Shown here: positions 1-10,832 of the stretch, in pieces | How the letters are laid out: every line of letters starts with the position of its first letter | Position numbering within the stretch: the first letter of the stretch is position 1 | Origin: Undaria pinnatifida | Lineage: Eukaryota > Sar > Phaeophyceae > Laminariales > Alariaceae | Direction of reading: 5' to 3' | NCBI GenBank assembly: GCA_012845835.1 | Contig: JABAKD010000023.1 | Span: forward strand, 16,884,753-16,948,752 | DNA: 64,000 bases | Made by a program: the position numbers and the translations under genes | The notes under the pieces: model-generated | Told to the model about the DNA's origin: nothing | Seen by the model: only the letters and a program-made list of their open reading frames with translations | Databases searched by the model: none

Positions 1-751
1 AGTAATTGAGTAGTACCGAACAATATATACAGCAGGTACTGTCTCTTACCCTTCGTTGTCGGTATTCCGCCGGTAGGCCTTATATAGCAGTGTACCGGGG
101 CTTACGCTTACCAGTTGCGACTGCTGTGAATCCCGTTCGTTCTTGTCCCAGTTGTGGTTTCATAGGTGTTAGCAACGTTGTGGTACCAGGCAGGGCTTTG
201 CCCATAAACGACCGCTTTCATTACAACAGCAGTGTTAAATTGTACGACTTCCTTTCCAACTTTGGAAATCGACGACAGCTACGTGGCCTTACTATTTTGA
301 ACATTCACTGAACGCAAGGTATTCCCATCCGTTGTTGTCGTTTGCAGAAGCCCTGCGAAGCAGCCGCCGAGGGCCGCCAAGTCGGCGAGGACATAAACAC
401 GAAGTGCACCGGCGACATCAAGGTCGGTGACCTCCTGAAGAAGGCAGGCGACCACTTGCTCGATATACATCCCGCATTCCATTCCCACGGTGCCACGAGG
501 GCGTTCGACATCGAGGTACGTTCTACTCTTATCTTGCGTCCTGTGTGTCACGAGTCGAGACATCCATGTCTCTTGCTCAAGACTAGGGGATGGCGTGCGG
601 ATATAGTCTATGAAGTGCGGCTCTTTTTCCAAGTACCAAGAGCAAGTACAACAATACCACAACAATTAATAACAGCGAAAGGAGCTCCAATAATTTGGAT
701 GGTTACGACGTCTGCTGGAGAGAAGTACGAATACTTTTTTACACATACTTA

Positions 752-1120
752 TGTTATAAGGCTTAGTTTGGGTAAGCTATTGGTTAACCTGTGCAAGTGG
801 TCAAACGGACTAATACCCCACTAATACCTTAACAAATGGCGTCGTCGACAGACCATGGGTTTTTGGGTCGTGGGTTCGATCCCCACATCCACCATAATAA
901 ACTTTTTCAGATTTTCCCATGGCGAACTTGAAAAATACTCTCCCCGGTTTACCCAGGAAATGAAACGGCTTGGATAAATGACAGGTCCGCCCGTATATAC
1001 GGCCGACCTTCTATCCCGCCGTTTAAGGGGGGAAGAGTGTTATAAGGCTTAATTTGGGTAAGCTATTGGTTAACCTGTGCAAGTGGTCAAACAGACTAAT
1101 ACCCCACTAATTCCTTGACA
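752..1120 (+). mobile_element. TRIM: miniature LTR retrotransposon
   Basis: Two 83-bp direct repeats (752-834 and 1038-1120) begin TG and end CA and differ at about five positions. They flank a 203-bp non-coding interior. A TGG start of a possible primer-binding site (TGGCGTCGTCGACAGACC) lies two bases inside the left LTR. A purine tract (AAGGGGGGAAGAG, 1025-1037) lies directly against the right LTR. CTTA flanks both sides as a 4-bp target duplication, and the empty site reads ACTTATCG in units 2 and 3. It has no protein-coding capacity, so it would depend on enzymes from another element. Confidence 0.88.
870..906 (+). other. tRNA 3'-half-like sequence inside the TRIM
   Basis: A perfect T-arm is present: 5-bp stem GTGGG/CCCAC around the seven-base loop TTCGATC (870-886). 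It is followed by ATCCACC and a discriminator-like A, then five Ts at 902-906 that could serve as a Pol III stop. The B-box core GGTTCGATCC is intact. No matching 5' acceptor strand (GGTGGAT), D arm or A box was found upstream, so this is a tRNA-derived fragment and not a tRNA gene. Confidence 0.55.
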
Positions 1121-1849
1121 CTTATCGACGTTCTCCCGCCCTGCTTCAACGTTTGTGGACAGATCCACAAGACCATCGACAAAAAACAAGAGTGCAAGGT
1201 GCTGGGTACCTCCGCTGAGGAGGAAGAGTCCAAGCAAGCCTGCATGCTCCTTCGGAAGCAATGTTGACAGCACGTTCTTTATAGAACGTTAAGTTGTGGT
1301 TTATTATACCAGCATCGTTTTTTGAGGACTATGCCTAAATGCGTGCTCTTCGTCTTTCAGGAATACAAATGAGGAATACAAATGTACTTCACATGTTTGC
1401 GGTGTGTGCGTTCAAGTTCCTGCTTCCAGCATGTTTTTTTTGGCACTGCGCTCCTTTACATCTTAAGTTGTAGTTTTCCTGTCTCTATCCTTGACAAGCG
1501 CGTGCCTGGTGTTTATGCACTGCGATAATTTATTGTTGATGATCGACTTAGAGAGAGAGAGCTATTAATAAGTGTACAGGACCTACATAGGTGCTACCTG
1601 AGAGGTGGAAGGATATGCCAAGCAAGTCCTCCGACTTGCCCATCATGGATTGGGCGAATGGATAATAATAACAAACTCATAATCATAATCGTCTCTATCC
1701 TGTACCGTTGTACTATATATGGACCTCTTGGCATTTTCAAGTCGCCAGTTGCGCCATTTGTGCTTCTTTTCCGCCTTTCTACTGAATGTCTATTCCTCCT
1801 TCCGCAAGCGTAGCGGGCGGCGCCCAGCCGCCCGCGAGCGAAGCCCTTG

Positions 1850-3085
1850 TACTCTTTATTCTTATCGTCAGTCGAACCGACTTTATAGTTTTGGTGCTCT
1901 TCCTAGAGGCGGTTGGTGTGAGGGAGTACTGCTATTAATAGTACTGCTGTACAGCAGCCGAAATCGGTTGGCAGCTCTGCGCTTCGCGCTTTCTTCGCGA
2001 GCAACGGCTCGACGAACCCTCGTCCCAGCGAGTTGGTGGCTTTGGGCTTAGCCGAAAGCCGCCAAAGAAAGCCACGTTCGTGGAGTTGCACTCAGCCGAG
2101 AGCCGCCAAAGCTACAGCAGCCGCAGCGGTTGTTGGCAGCATGGGATCGAGACCGCGCGCTGCTGCCGTCGTGTGATACACGCTGCTGGCGAGCAAAACT
2201 AGGAATGCGCCACGCTGACTTGCTGCGAGAAGCAACAGCTGGGATAGCGAAGCCAGCGTCAACGCCTTGTATGGTACTGCAGTGTGGTACCTGGTATGGG
2301 TGTGTGGCCGTGTGGGTGTGTGTTTGGTGGTGGGATGAGCGATGCGATCGGTTCAAAAAACACGTAATTTTTTTTTTCGACTGAGATTTTCGACTGGAGT
2401 ATCCAGTCGGAATTCTCAGTCGAAAACAGTTTAGTAAAAAAAGCCCTTTTTCGACTGCGTAAGAAAGCTCGATTTGGGCTTCAGTCGAAAACACGTCCGA
2501 CTGCATAAGAAATGGCCTTAGCACCCCTTACACATAAGGCACAGAAGCGCATCTATGCAGACGGTTTAGACATAGATAACAGACTACCTGGGCACGGACA
2601 CGGCACGAAAAGGGCTAACGATTCAGATGCTCCTTTCCAAATGGCACAGGGAGATACGACTATATGTTCGTGGCGTGTCGGGCCCGAGAAATGTACTGCC
2701 GCCACCTGTCACATCACACCCCGAGAAATGGTTTGATCAAATGATTTGAGTCACACGATTTCCTAGGTCTCGCTAACAGGTGACCTGCAGGGACGCCGTT
2801 TTCAGGAAAAGCTCTGTGGGTCGTGCTTGTACCTCTCTTACATGGGAAGTAGTTTTGCATAAGCCAACATCCAGCAGGCCTGTACACAGCAGTGCTTCTT
2901 ACGTGTGGAGTCTCATGTATATTTGTGCACATGTTGCGTTGTGTTGCCAATTTTGTGTGTACTCGGCTGTCGCTGGTGTTCCTCGTAGCGCCGTCCCTGG
3001 TCGCCGTCCCACACGGGAAAAAATTTTGGGGTGCGGAACGGACACAGGATTGTATTCCGGGTGCTGTCAATATATAAAAACTATA
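1850..3085. other. Gene-free spacer with foldback motif
   Basis: No convincing gene is present. At about 2378-2427 there is a nested inverted repeat: outer arms TTTCGACTGAGA and TCTCAGTCGAAA around inner arms CGACTGG and CCAGTCG. Related TTTTCGACTG and CGACTGC(G/A)TAAGAAATGG motifs follow to 2516 and recur at 25196-25235, marking the ends of a short dispersed repeat. GCCGAAAGCCGCCAAAG-like repeats lie at 2050-2112. Confidence 0.4.
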
Positions 3086-4160
3086 CAAGGGGCTACGCCG
3101 GCGGCCTGGACGGCCGCCGGTCGCAGCGCAGGATAGTAAATATTAAGAGGGTAAGAAGTAATGCTAAGAGTTAGACGAAGATTGTTAATTCATATATGGG
3201 AGATACTGGAAAGGGAAAATGCCGACAAATTTTTCCCGATTTCCCGTGTGCGGCGGAACAATGCGAGAAGGCAGCCTGGACATTATGGGAGAGCATGGCG
3301 GTTCACCCCAGCTGGGTGACGCTCTGCGTTGCTAGGCAGAAAGGCGCGGCCATAGCTGCTGCTGTGCATATACCATTTGTAGCTTCGTGATGCTGCTGTG
3401 CATATACCATTTGTAGCTTCGTGATGCTGCTGTGCATATACCATTTGTAGCTTCGTGATGCTGCTGTGCATATACCATTTGTAGCTTCGTCAAGCTGCAG
3501 GCTCATCATGGCTTCAGCTACTGCTGTACATCATGTACATGTACGTGCTGCTGTAGACTACCGGGGGTTCAAACATATTGAGAGTTCGCAGTTCTCCACG
3601 ACGCCTAGCTGCTGCTGTGCATATACCATTTGTAGCTTCGTGATGCTGCAGGCTCATCATAGCTTCAGCTACTGCTGTACATCATGTACATGTATACGTG
3701 CTGCTGTAGACTACCGGGGGTTCAAAAATATTGAGAGTTCGCAGTTCTCCACTACGCCTGGGTGGCATGTGTTCTCGGGGATTACGAACTTTTCTTCCCC
3801 AGATCCTAGCACAAACCTCGCTTAGTGGCCTTTACAATGGCGACGCCGGCCAGGTAATCGACCCCCCCCCGTGTGTCGGAGGTCAGAGAACACGTACCGA
3901 AGAAATAACGCGAAGACATTAGCCCTGTGTGCAGACTACGCACCAAACGTCTCACAGGGCACGATTTTTCGGAGATCTCGTCGTAGATCTCGACGTCAAG
4001 GCCTCGCGCGCGCGCTACGGCGCCGAGCGGGCGGATCAGCTGAGCCGGTGGTTGCAGGCGAGGCGGGGGCACGCCTCAGCGAAGAAACCGCGCGGAAAGG
4101 CGGTCAGAGGCGGGATATATCCGCAGACGTAAGGATGTGCATATGTGATAAGCGAACTAA
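3086..4160 (-). mobile_element. Short Helitron-like element E, copy 1
   Basis: This is a non-coding element of about 1.1 kb, also present at 35887-36992 (plus strand). On the minus strand it begins TTAGTTCGCTTATCACATAT and ends with a GC hairpin (CCGGCGGCC, loop, GGCCGCCGG) followed by GTAGCCCCTTG. It contains a VNTR of about 37 bp (GCATATACCATTTGTAGCTT units, 3358-3490 and 3613-3640) and a larger duplication around 3500-3750. Both flanks are AT-rich. Its two ends are the same as those bracketing the 10843-17265 composite. The internal ORFs show no recognisable domain. Confidence 0.75.
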
Positions 4161-4423
4161 GATATATAAAACTATATACCTAGACCTCGCCCCCCTCGGA
4201 CGTCTCGCTCGGCATATCCTCCCCCCTCTCAGCCCTTCTCAGCCCGTAATTGCCGAGAAGAAAATTAGTTGCTGGGGAAAAGAACCGTCCCGAAGTTCCT
4301 TGCCTTCCTTGCTTTCCCTAGTCTCACTCTTACTTAGCTCTCATTCTCTGATCTTTTTCCTGCTTGCTCTGATATTTTTATTTTGCTTTTTCAGCAACTT
4401 CTTTTTTGTACTTTTACTTTTGA

Positions 4424-6942
4424 AGTTGGCCAATTGCTGGCGGTTGGGAGGGAATTGCCGTTGACGGCTGCAAACAATTTGAATTTGAAATTTGCCGGAT
4501 CGGCAATAACAATTTGAAGTTGAAATTTGCGAAGCGGACCAAGGCTTGTGCGGGAGGAGGCTCCGCCAACAGTGGGGGTGGTGGAGGTTCAGGATCAGGC
4601 GTGTGGAAGCTGGTCGGGCAAGAACGGGACTCAGCTTCTTCTGGCAATCCTGATTGGCCGTGCCCGAGCAAGGGTTGTGACGGCTTCCTCATCGCACGAA
4701 ATAGGAAAAACAGGAGTTTCCAGTACGCTGTCTGCGACACCTGCAGGAGTGACGAGCCTTCCACGTGCCAAGCTTTTCATAACCTTAACAAGAAGCACTT
4801 GGGAAGCGGCGACAACCCTCGTGTGTGTGACTGGTGTGACGCGGACACCTGTGATTCACCTTCGATCGGCGTCCCTAACGAAGGAGCTGAGAGCTTGACG
4901 AAACGTGAGTTTCATTCCTTCGTGTTGTTGGAATTTGATGTTTGCTGTCAGCTACTATACTACTGAATCTGATGATGTTGAGAGTTTCCCGTTGTCAGTG
5001 TGTTCAGCGCCGTGCGACATAGGTAAGACACCAGATGTCAACACCCTGTATTTTCGGTAGTGCTGCGTTGAGTGTTGGCTGAGTGCAAGTTGTGCGCAAT
5101 AGACTACCAGTATGTGGTTTTGGGTGTTGGTGAACTCAAGCGAATCCTGTTTCCAATAATGATGCACATTGAAATTTACATTGTTTGACCTTGTGTGTCT
5201 GTCTGAAACGTCTGCTGTAGCATGTGTGTGCTACACCAGCGTGGTCGAACTACCACACGGTGTGGAAGCTGTGCTTGGGGACGCGTAGCCTGAACAAACT
5301 CAAGTTCGCCTTGGTGGTCACGGAGGGCAGTCCCGTCGTCGGGGTAAGCATGTTGTACTAGTTGTCTACGCAGTTGTGTGCTGTGATTTCTTTTTCATGC
5401 GTACAAACACACTTTTGCATGTACGAGTATGATACGTGTACGGGGCAGTCCCGTCATCGGGGTATAAGCGGGAATTGTACAAGTACTCAGGTCTACGAGT
5501 AGACCTATGCAGTGACGCTGCTGTGTGATGCGATTTCTTTTTCATACGTACAGCCAAACACACTTCATGTATGTACGACTACGAGAACGGGGCAGTCCCG
5601 TCATCGGGGTAAGCGGTTGTTGGACAAGTGGTCCATGCAGTGACGCTTTGTGCTGTGATATAAACACACGTTTTGGATGTGCGACTACGACTACGTGGTA
5701 TCTATACATGTAAGACGCAATGAAAACGGGAAAGTCTCATCACAGGGGTCAGCCAGGGTTGTAAAAATGGTCCATGCAGTGATAAATAACACAGCAGCAT
5801 GATACCTCAGCACCAGTCGCAGTGCACACTGGAGGTTGATATATAGCAGTAAACAGAAGCTGAAGTTAATGGGTGATGCTGGAGAGCAGTCCCGTGATTG
5901 GGGTTAGCGAGTTGTTCATGTAGTGACGCGGTGTACTATTACTGTTACTCATTTTTCATACAACCACATGAACTCTTTGTATTAACGTGTACAAGTAGGG
6001 TGCGCAACCTCTTCAGGAATCGCAGTACACGTCGGTCGTAATAGTGTTGATAGCAGCAGTAATTGAGTAGTACCGAACAATATATACAGCAGGTACTGTC
6101 TTTTACCCTTCGTTGTCGGTATTCCGCCGGTAGGCCTTATATAGCAGTGTACCGGGGCTTACGCTTACCAGTTGCGACTGCTGTGAATCCCGTTCGTTCT
6201 TGTCCCAGTTGTGGTTTCATAGGTGTTAGCAACGTTGTGGTACCAGGCAGGGCTTTGCCCATAAACGACCGCTTTCATTACAACAGTGTTACATTGTACG
6301 ACTTCCTTTCAAACTTTGGAAATCGACGACAGCTACGTGGCCTTACTATTTTGAACATTCACTGACCGCAAGGTATTCCCATCCGTTGTTGTCGTTTGCA
6401 GAAGCCCTGCGAAGCAGCCGCCGAGGGCCGCCAAGTCGGCGAGGACATAAACACGAAGTGCACCGGCGACATCAAGGTCGGTGACCTCCTGAAGAAGGCA
6501 GGCGACCGCTTGCTCGATATACATCCCGCATTCCATTCCCACGGTGCCACGAGGGCGTTCGACATCGAGGTACGTTCTACTCTTATCTTGCGTCCTGTGT
6601 GTCACGAGTCGAGACATCCATGTCTCTTGCTCAAGGCTAGGGGATGGCGTGCGGATATAGTCTATGAAGTGCGGCTCTTTTTCCGAGTACCAAGAGCAAG
6701 TACAACAATACCACAACAATTACTAACAACGAAAGGAGCTCCAATAATATGGATGGTTACGACGTCTGCTGGAGAGAAGTACCAATACTTTTTTACGCAT
6801 ACTTATCGACGTCCTCCCACCATGCTTCAACGTTTGTGGACAGATCCACAAGATCATCGACGAAAAACAAGAGTGCAAGGTGCTGGGTACCTCCGCTGAG
6901 GAGGAAGAGTCCAAGCAAGCCTGCATGCTCCTTCGGAAGTAA
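4424..6942 (+). CDS. Cysteine-rich zinc-finger accessory gene (unit 2), start codon missing
   Basis: Exon model: about 4424-4904, 5240-5343, 6402-6569 and 6844-6942 (TAA). Donors are GTGAGT, GTAAGC and GTACGT; acceptors are ACACCAG, TTTGCAG and GTGGACAG. Intron phases are 1, 0, 0, as in the 11.4-13.6 kb paralogue. The product is about 250 residues: a Gly/Ser linker, a C-x4-C (PCPSKGC) and C-x2-C (CDTC) ribbon, a CDWC...H finger crossing exon 1/2, a degenerate second finger in exon 3 and a charged tail. The reading frame is open back to a stop at 4421, but I see no ATG upstream, so translation from this copy is doubtful unless an outside exon is used. Homology to the 58.5-62.9 kb gene rests on motif order and intron phases; function is inferred only. 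Confidence 0.6.
5326..5915 (+). repeat. Intronic tandem repeat carrying reduplicated splice donors
   Basis: The end of exon 2 plus its donor (GGCAGTCCCGTCGTCGGG|GTAAGC, 5326-5349) is echoed downstream in intron 2. Near copies start at about 5443 and 5590, and decayed copies at about 5735 and 5887. Spacing is 118-152 bp. The intervening bases (TTTCTTTTTCATGCGTAC, TGCAGTGACGC) also repeat. At least two copies keep a GTATAAG or GTAAGC that could act as a decoy or alternative donor. The same array occurs in unit 3 (8655-9235) and inverted at 17560-18095 and 20860-21345. Confidence 0.8.
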
Positions 6943-7519
6943 TGTTGACAGCACGTTCTTTATAGAACGTTAAGTTGTGGTTTATTATACCAGCATCGTT
7001 TTTTGAGAACTATGCCTAAATGCGTGCTTTTCGTCTTTCAGGAATACAAATGTACTTCACATGTTTGCGGTGTGTGCGTTCAAGTTCCTGCTTCCAGCAT
7101 GTTTTTTTTGGCACTCTGCTCCTTTACATCTTAAGTTGTAGTTTTCCTGTCTCTATCCTTGACAAGCGCGTGACTGGTGTTTAGGGTCTGCGATAATTTA
7201 TTATTGATGATCGACTTAGAGGGAGCTATTAATAAGAAGTGTACAGGTGCTACCTGAGAGGTGGAAGGATATGCCAAGCAAGTCCTCCGACGTGCCCATC
7301 ATGGACTGGGCGAATGGATGATAATAACAAACTCATAATCATAATCGTCTCTATCCTGTACCGTTGTACTATATATGGACCTCTTGGCATTTTCAAGTCG
7401 CCAGTTGCGCCATTTGTGCTTCTTTTCCGCCTTTCTACTGAATGTCTGTTCCTCCTTCCGCAAGCGTAGCGGGCGGCGCCCAGCCGCCCGCGAGCGAAGC
7501 CCTTGTAAACTTAAATAGC

Positions 7520-10500
7520 TAGACCTCAACCCCCTCGGAGGTCTCGCTCAGCATATCCTCCCCTCTCTCAGCCCTTCTCAGCCCGTAATTGCCGAAAAGA
7601 AAATTAGTTGCTGGGGAAAAGAACCGTCCCGAAGTTCCATGCCTTCCTTGCTTTTCCTGTAATTCTTGGCTCTCATTCTCTGATCTTTTTCCTGCTTGCT
7701 CTGTCATGTTTTTATTTCGCTCTTTCAGCAACTTCTTTTTTGTACTTTTTACATTTGAAGTTGGCCAATTGCCGGCTGTTGAGAGGGAATTGCCGTTGAC
7801 GGCTGCAAACAAATTGAATTTGAAATATGCCGGATCGGCAATAACAATTTGAAGTTGAAATTTGCGAAGCGGACCAAGGCTTGTGCGGGAGGAGGCTCCG
7901 CCAACAGTGGGGGTGGTGGAGGGTCAGGATCAGGCGTGTGGAAGCTGGTCGGGCAAGAACGGGACTCAGCTTCTTCTGGCAATCCTGATTGGCCGTGCCC
8001 GAGCAAGGGTTGTGACGGCTTCCTCATCGCACGAAATAGAAAAAACAGGAGTTTCCAGTACGCTGTCTGCGACACCGGCCGTGAGTGACGACCCTTCCAC
8101 TTGCCAAGCTTTTCATAACCTTCACAAGAAGCACTGGGGAAGCGGCGACAACCCTCGTGTATGTGACTGGTGTGACGCGGGCACCTGTGATTCACCTTCG
8201 ATCGGCGTCCCTAACGAAGGAGCTGAGAGCTTGACGAAACGTGAGTTTCATTTCTTTGTGTTGTTGGAATGTGATGTTTGCTGTCAGTTACTATACTACT
8301 GATGCTGAGAGTTTGTTCCTGTTGTCAGTGTGTTCAGCGCCGTGCGACATAGGTAAGACACCAGATGTCAACACCCTGTATTTTCGGTAGTGCTGCGTTG
8401 AGTGTTGGCTGAGTGTGCTGCAAGTTGTGCGCAATAGACTATGTGGTTTTGGGTGTTGGTGAACTCAAGCGAATCCTGTTTCCAATAATGATGCACATTG
8501 AAATTTACATTGTTTGACCTTGTGTGTCTGTCTGAAACGTCTGCTGTAGCATGTGTGTGCTACACCAGCGTGGTCGAACTACCACACGGTGTGGAAGCTG
8601 TGCTTGGGGACGCGTAGCCTGAACAAACTCAAGTTCGCCTTGGTGGTCACGGAGGGCAGTCCCGTCGTCGGGGTAAGCATGTTGTACTAGTTGTCTACGC
8701 AGTTGTGTGCTGTGATTTCTTTTTCATGCGTACAAACACACTTTTGCATGTACGAGTACGTGTACGGGGCAGTCCCGTCATCGGGGTATAAGCGGGAATT
8801 GTACAAGTACTCAGGTCTACGAGTAGACCTATGCAGTGACGCTGCTTTGTGATGCGATTTCTTTTTCATACGTACAGCCAAACACACTTTATGTATGTAC
8901 GACTACGAGAACGGGGCAGTCCCGTCATCGGGGTAAGCGGTTGTTGGACAAGTGGTCCATGCAGTGGCGCTTTGTGCTGTGATATAAACACACGTTTTGG
9001 ATGTGCGACTACGACTACGTGGTATCTATACATGTAAGACGCAATGAAAACGGGAAAGTCTCATCACAGGGGTCAGCCAGGGTTGTAAAAATGGTCCATG
9101 CAGTGATAAATAACACAGCAGCATGATACCTCAGCACCAGTCGCAGTGCACACTGGAGGTTGATATATAGCAGTAAACAGAAGCTGAAGTTAATGGGTGA
9201 TGCTGGAGAGCAGTCCCGTGATTGGGGTTAGCGAGTTGTTCATGTAGTGACGCGGTGTACTATTTATGTTACTCATTTTTCATACAACCACATGAACTCT
9301 TTGTATTAACGTGTACAAGTAGGGTGCGCAACCTCTTCAGGAATCGCAGTACACGTCGGTCGTAATAGTGTTGATAGCAGCAGTAATTGAGTAGTACCGA
9401 ACAATATATACAGCAGGTACTGTCTCTTACCCTTCGTTGTCGGTATTCCGCCGGTAGGCCTTATATAGCAGTGTACCGGCGCTTACGCTTACCAGTTGCG
9501 ACTGCTGTGAATCCCGTTCGTTCCTGTCCCAGTTGTGGTTTCATAGGTGTTAGCAACGTTGTGGTACCAGGCAGGGCTTTGCCCATAAACGACCGCTTTC
9601 ATTACAACAGTGTTACATTGTACGACTTCCTTTCAAACTTTGGAAATCGACGACAGCTACGTGGCCTTACTATTTTGAACATTCACTGACCGCAAGGTAT
9701 TCCCATCCGTTGTTGTCGTTTGCAGAAGCCCTGCGAAGCAGCCGCCGAGGGCCGCCAAGTCGGCGAGGACATAAACACGAAGTGCACCGGCGACATCAAG
9801 GTCGGTGACCTCCTGAAGAAGGCAGGCGACCGCTTGCTCGATATACATCCCGCATTCCATTCCCACGGTGCCACGAGGGCGTTCGACATCGAGGTACGTT
9901 CTACTCTTATCTTGCGTCCTGTGTGTCACGAGTCGAGACATCCATGTCTCTTGCTCAAGGCTAGGGGATGGCGTGCGGATATAGTCTATGAAGTGCGGCT
10001 CTTTTTCCGAGTACCAAGAGCAAGTACAACAATACCACAACAATTACTAACAGCGAAAGGAGCTCCAATAATTTGGATGGTTACGACGTCTGCTAGAGAG
10101 AAGTACCAATACTTTTTTACGCATACTTATCGACGTTCTCCTGCCATGCTTCAACGTTTGTGGACAGATCCACAAGACCATCGACAAAAAACAAGAGTGC
10201 AAGGTGCTGGGTACCTCCGCTGAGGAAGAAGAGTCCAAGCAAGCCTGCATGCTCCTTCGGAAGCAATGTTGACAGCACGTTCTTTATAGAACGTTAAGTT
10301 GTGGTTTATTATACCAGCATCGTTTTTTGAGAACTATGCCTAAATGCGTGCTCTTCGTCTTTCAGGACTACAAATGTACTTCACATGTTTGCGGTGTGTG
10401 CGTTCAAGTTCCTGCTTCCAGCATGTTTTTTTTGGCACTGCGCTCCTTTACATCTAAAGTTGTAGTTTTCCTGTCTCTATCCTTGACAAGCGCGTGCCTG

Positions 10501-10832
10501 GTGTTTATGCACTGCGATAATTTATTATTGATGATCGACTTAGAGAAGCTATTAATAGGTGTACAGGACCTAGGTGCTACCTGAGAGGTGGAAGGATGTG
10601 CCAAGCAAGTCCTCCGACGCGCCCATCATGGACTGGGCGAATGGATGATAATAACAAACTCATAATCATAATCGTCTCTATCCTGTACCGTTGTACTATA
10701 TATGGACCTCTTGGCATTTTCAAGTCGCCAGTTGCGCCATTTGTGCTTCTTTTCCGCCTTTCTACTGAGTGTCTATTCCTCCTTCTGCAAGCGTAGCGGG
10801 CGGCGCCCAGCTGCCCGCGAGCGAAGCCCTTG
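7520..10832 (+). mobile_element. Helitron-like 3.3-kb unit 3 (complete)
   Basis: This unit is head-to-tail with unit 2 and nearly identical over its length. It starts at TAGACCTCAACCCC (perfect AGACCTC/GAGGTCT hairpin) and ends at the GC hairpin plus AGCCCTTG (10823-10832). Ten bases of (TA)n separate it from the next element. It carries a frameshifted copy of the zinc-finger gene. Confidence 0.75.
7849..10272 (+). pseudogene. Zinc-finger accessory gene, frameshifted copy (unit 3)
   Basis: Exons match unit 2: about 7849-8240, 8569-8672, 9726-9893 and 10168-10272 (TGA, tail RKQC). At 8075-8085 the bases read GACACCGGCCGTGAGTGACG where unit 2 has GACACCTGCAGGAGTGACG. This adds one base, removes the second Cys of the CDTC pair and ends the frame at once (CDTGRE-stop). 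The change also creates a perfect GTGAGT donor at 8082, so the transcript could splice early. Upstream of exon 1 the frame meets a stop at the GGCTGTTGAGAGG segment, so no start is available. The same lesion is present in the inverted copy near 18675, so it predates the inversion. Confidence 0.6.

Larger units (their letters stand above)
348..1267 (+). pseudogene. Zinc-finger accessory gene, last two exons (unit 1)
   Basis: Two exons of the repeated cysteine-rich gene are present: 348-515 (56 codons, phase 0 at both ends, after TTTGCAG and before GTACGT) and 1163-1267 (after GTGGACAG, ending TGA). The first encodes a KPCEAAAEG...CTGDIKVGD segment, the degenerate second finger. The second encodes a short charged tail (EEEES) ending RKQC. 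The 5' exons lie outside the window. The intron between them holds the TRIM element. The stop differs from unit 2: here AAG-CAA-TGT-TGA, there AAG-TAA, so one base change extends the tail by two residues. Function is unknown; see the 58478-62855 gene for the family description. Confidence 0.55.
1..1849 (+). mobile_element. Helitron-like 3.3-kb unit 1, 3' part only
   Basis: This is the right-hand part of a unit repeated at 6058-7505 and 9382-10832; the left part is outside the window. It ends in a GC-rich hairpin (GGGCGGCG, short loop, CGCCC; about 1812-1834) followed by GAAGCCCTTG at 1840-1849. This end is shared with the other units. It differs from units 2 and 3 mainly by a 369-bp insertion at 752-1120. 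The Helitron-like assignment is inference from the terminal hairpin, the absence of terminal inverted repeats, the head-to-tail arrangement nearby and the Rep/helicase gene elsewhere in the window. Confidence 0.7.
4181..7505 (+). mobile_element. Helitron-like 3.3-kb unit 2 (complete)
   Basis: The unit begins with a subterminal hairpin (AGACCTC...GAC/GGTCT type, from 4181) inside a TATAAAACTATATACC-like AT stretch. It ends with the GC hairpin and AGCCCTTG at 7496-7505. Fifteen bases later the next unit starts. Its only gene is the four-exon zinc-finger gene on the same strand; no Rep, helicase or integrase coding is present, so it is non-autonomous. An inverted copy lies at 19257-25121. Confidence 0.75.

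Noticed and set aside
6-311. Repeated 100-residue frame (also 6063, 9387 and inverted 20699)
   Set aside because: It starts at TTG, lies in intron 2 of the zinc-finger gene just before exon 3, and has no domain; it is conserved only because the whole unit is duplicated.
279-665. Repeated 128-residue antisense frame (also 6333, 9657, 20043)
   Set aside because: It is the reverse of zinc-finger exon 3 and its flanks; the sense strand has matching splice sites and phase-0 borders.
840-895. Complete tRNA gene
   Set aside because: T arm and acceptor strand are perfect, but no D arm, anticodon arm or matching 5' acceptor strand was found.
3806-4464. Long Arg-rich frames in element E
   Set aside because: They are GC-rich, overlap on both strands, show no domain and are not preserved between E copies beyond nucleotide identity.
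4514-4966. Frame starting at 4514 read as a Met start
   Set aside because: The codon there is TTG, not ATG; in a nuclear gene this is not a credible start, so the exon was extended to the last upstream stop and the start left open.
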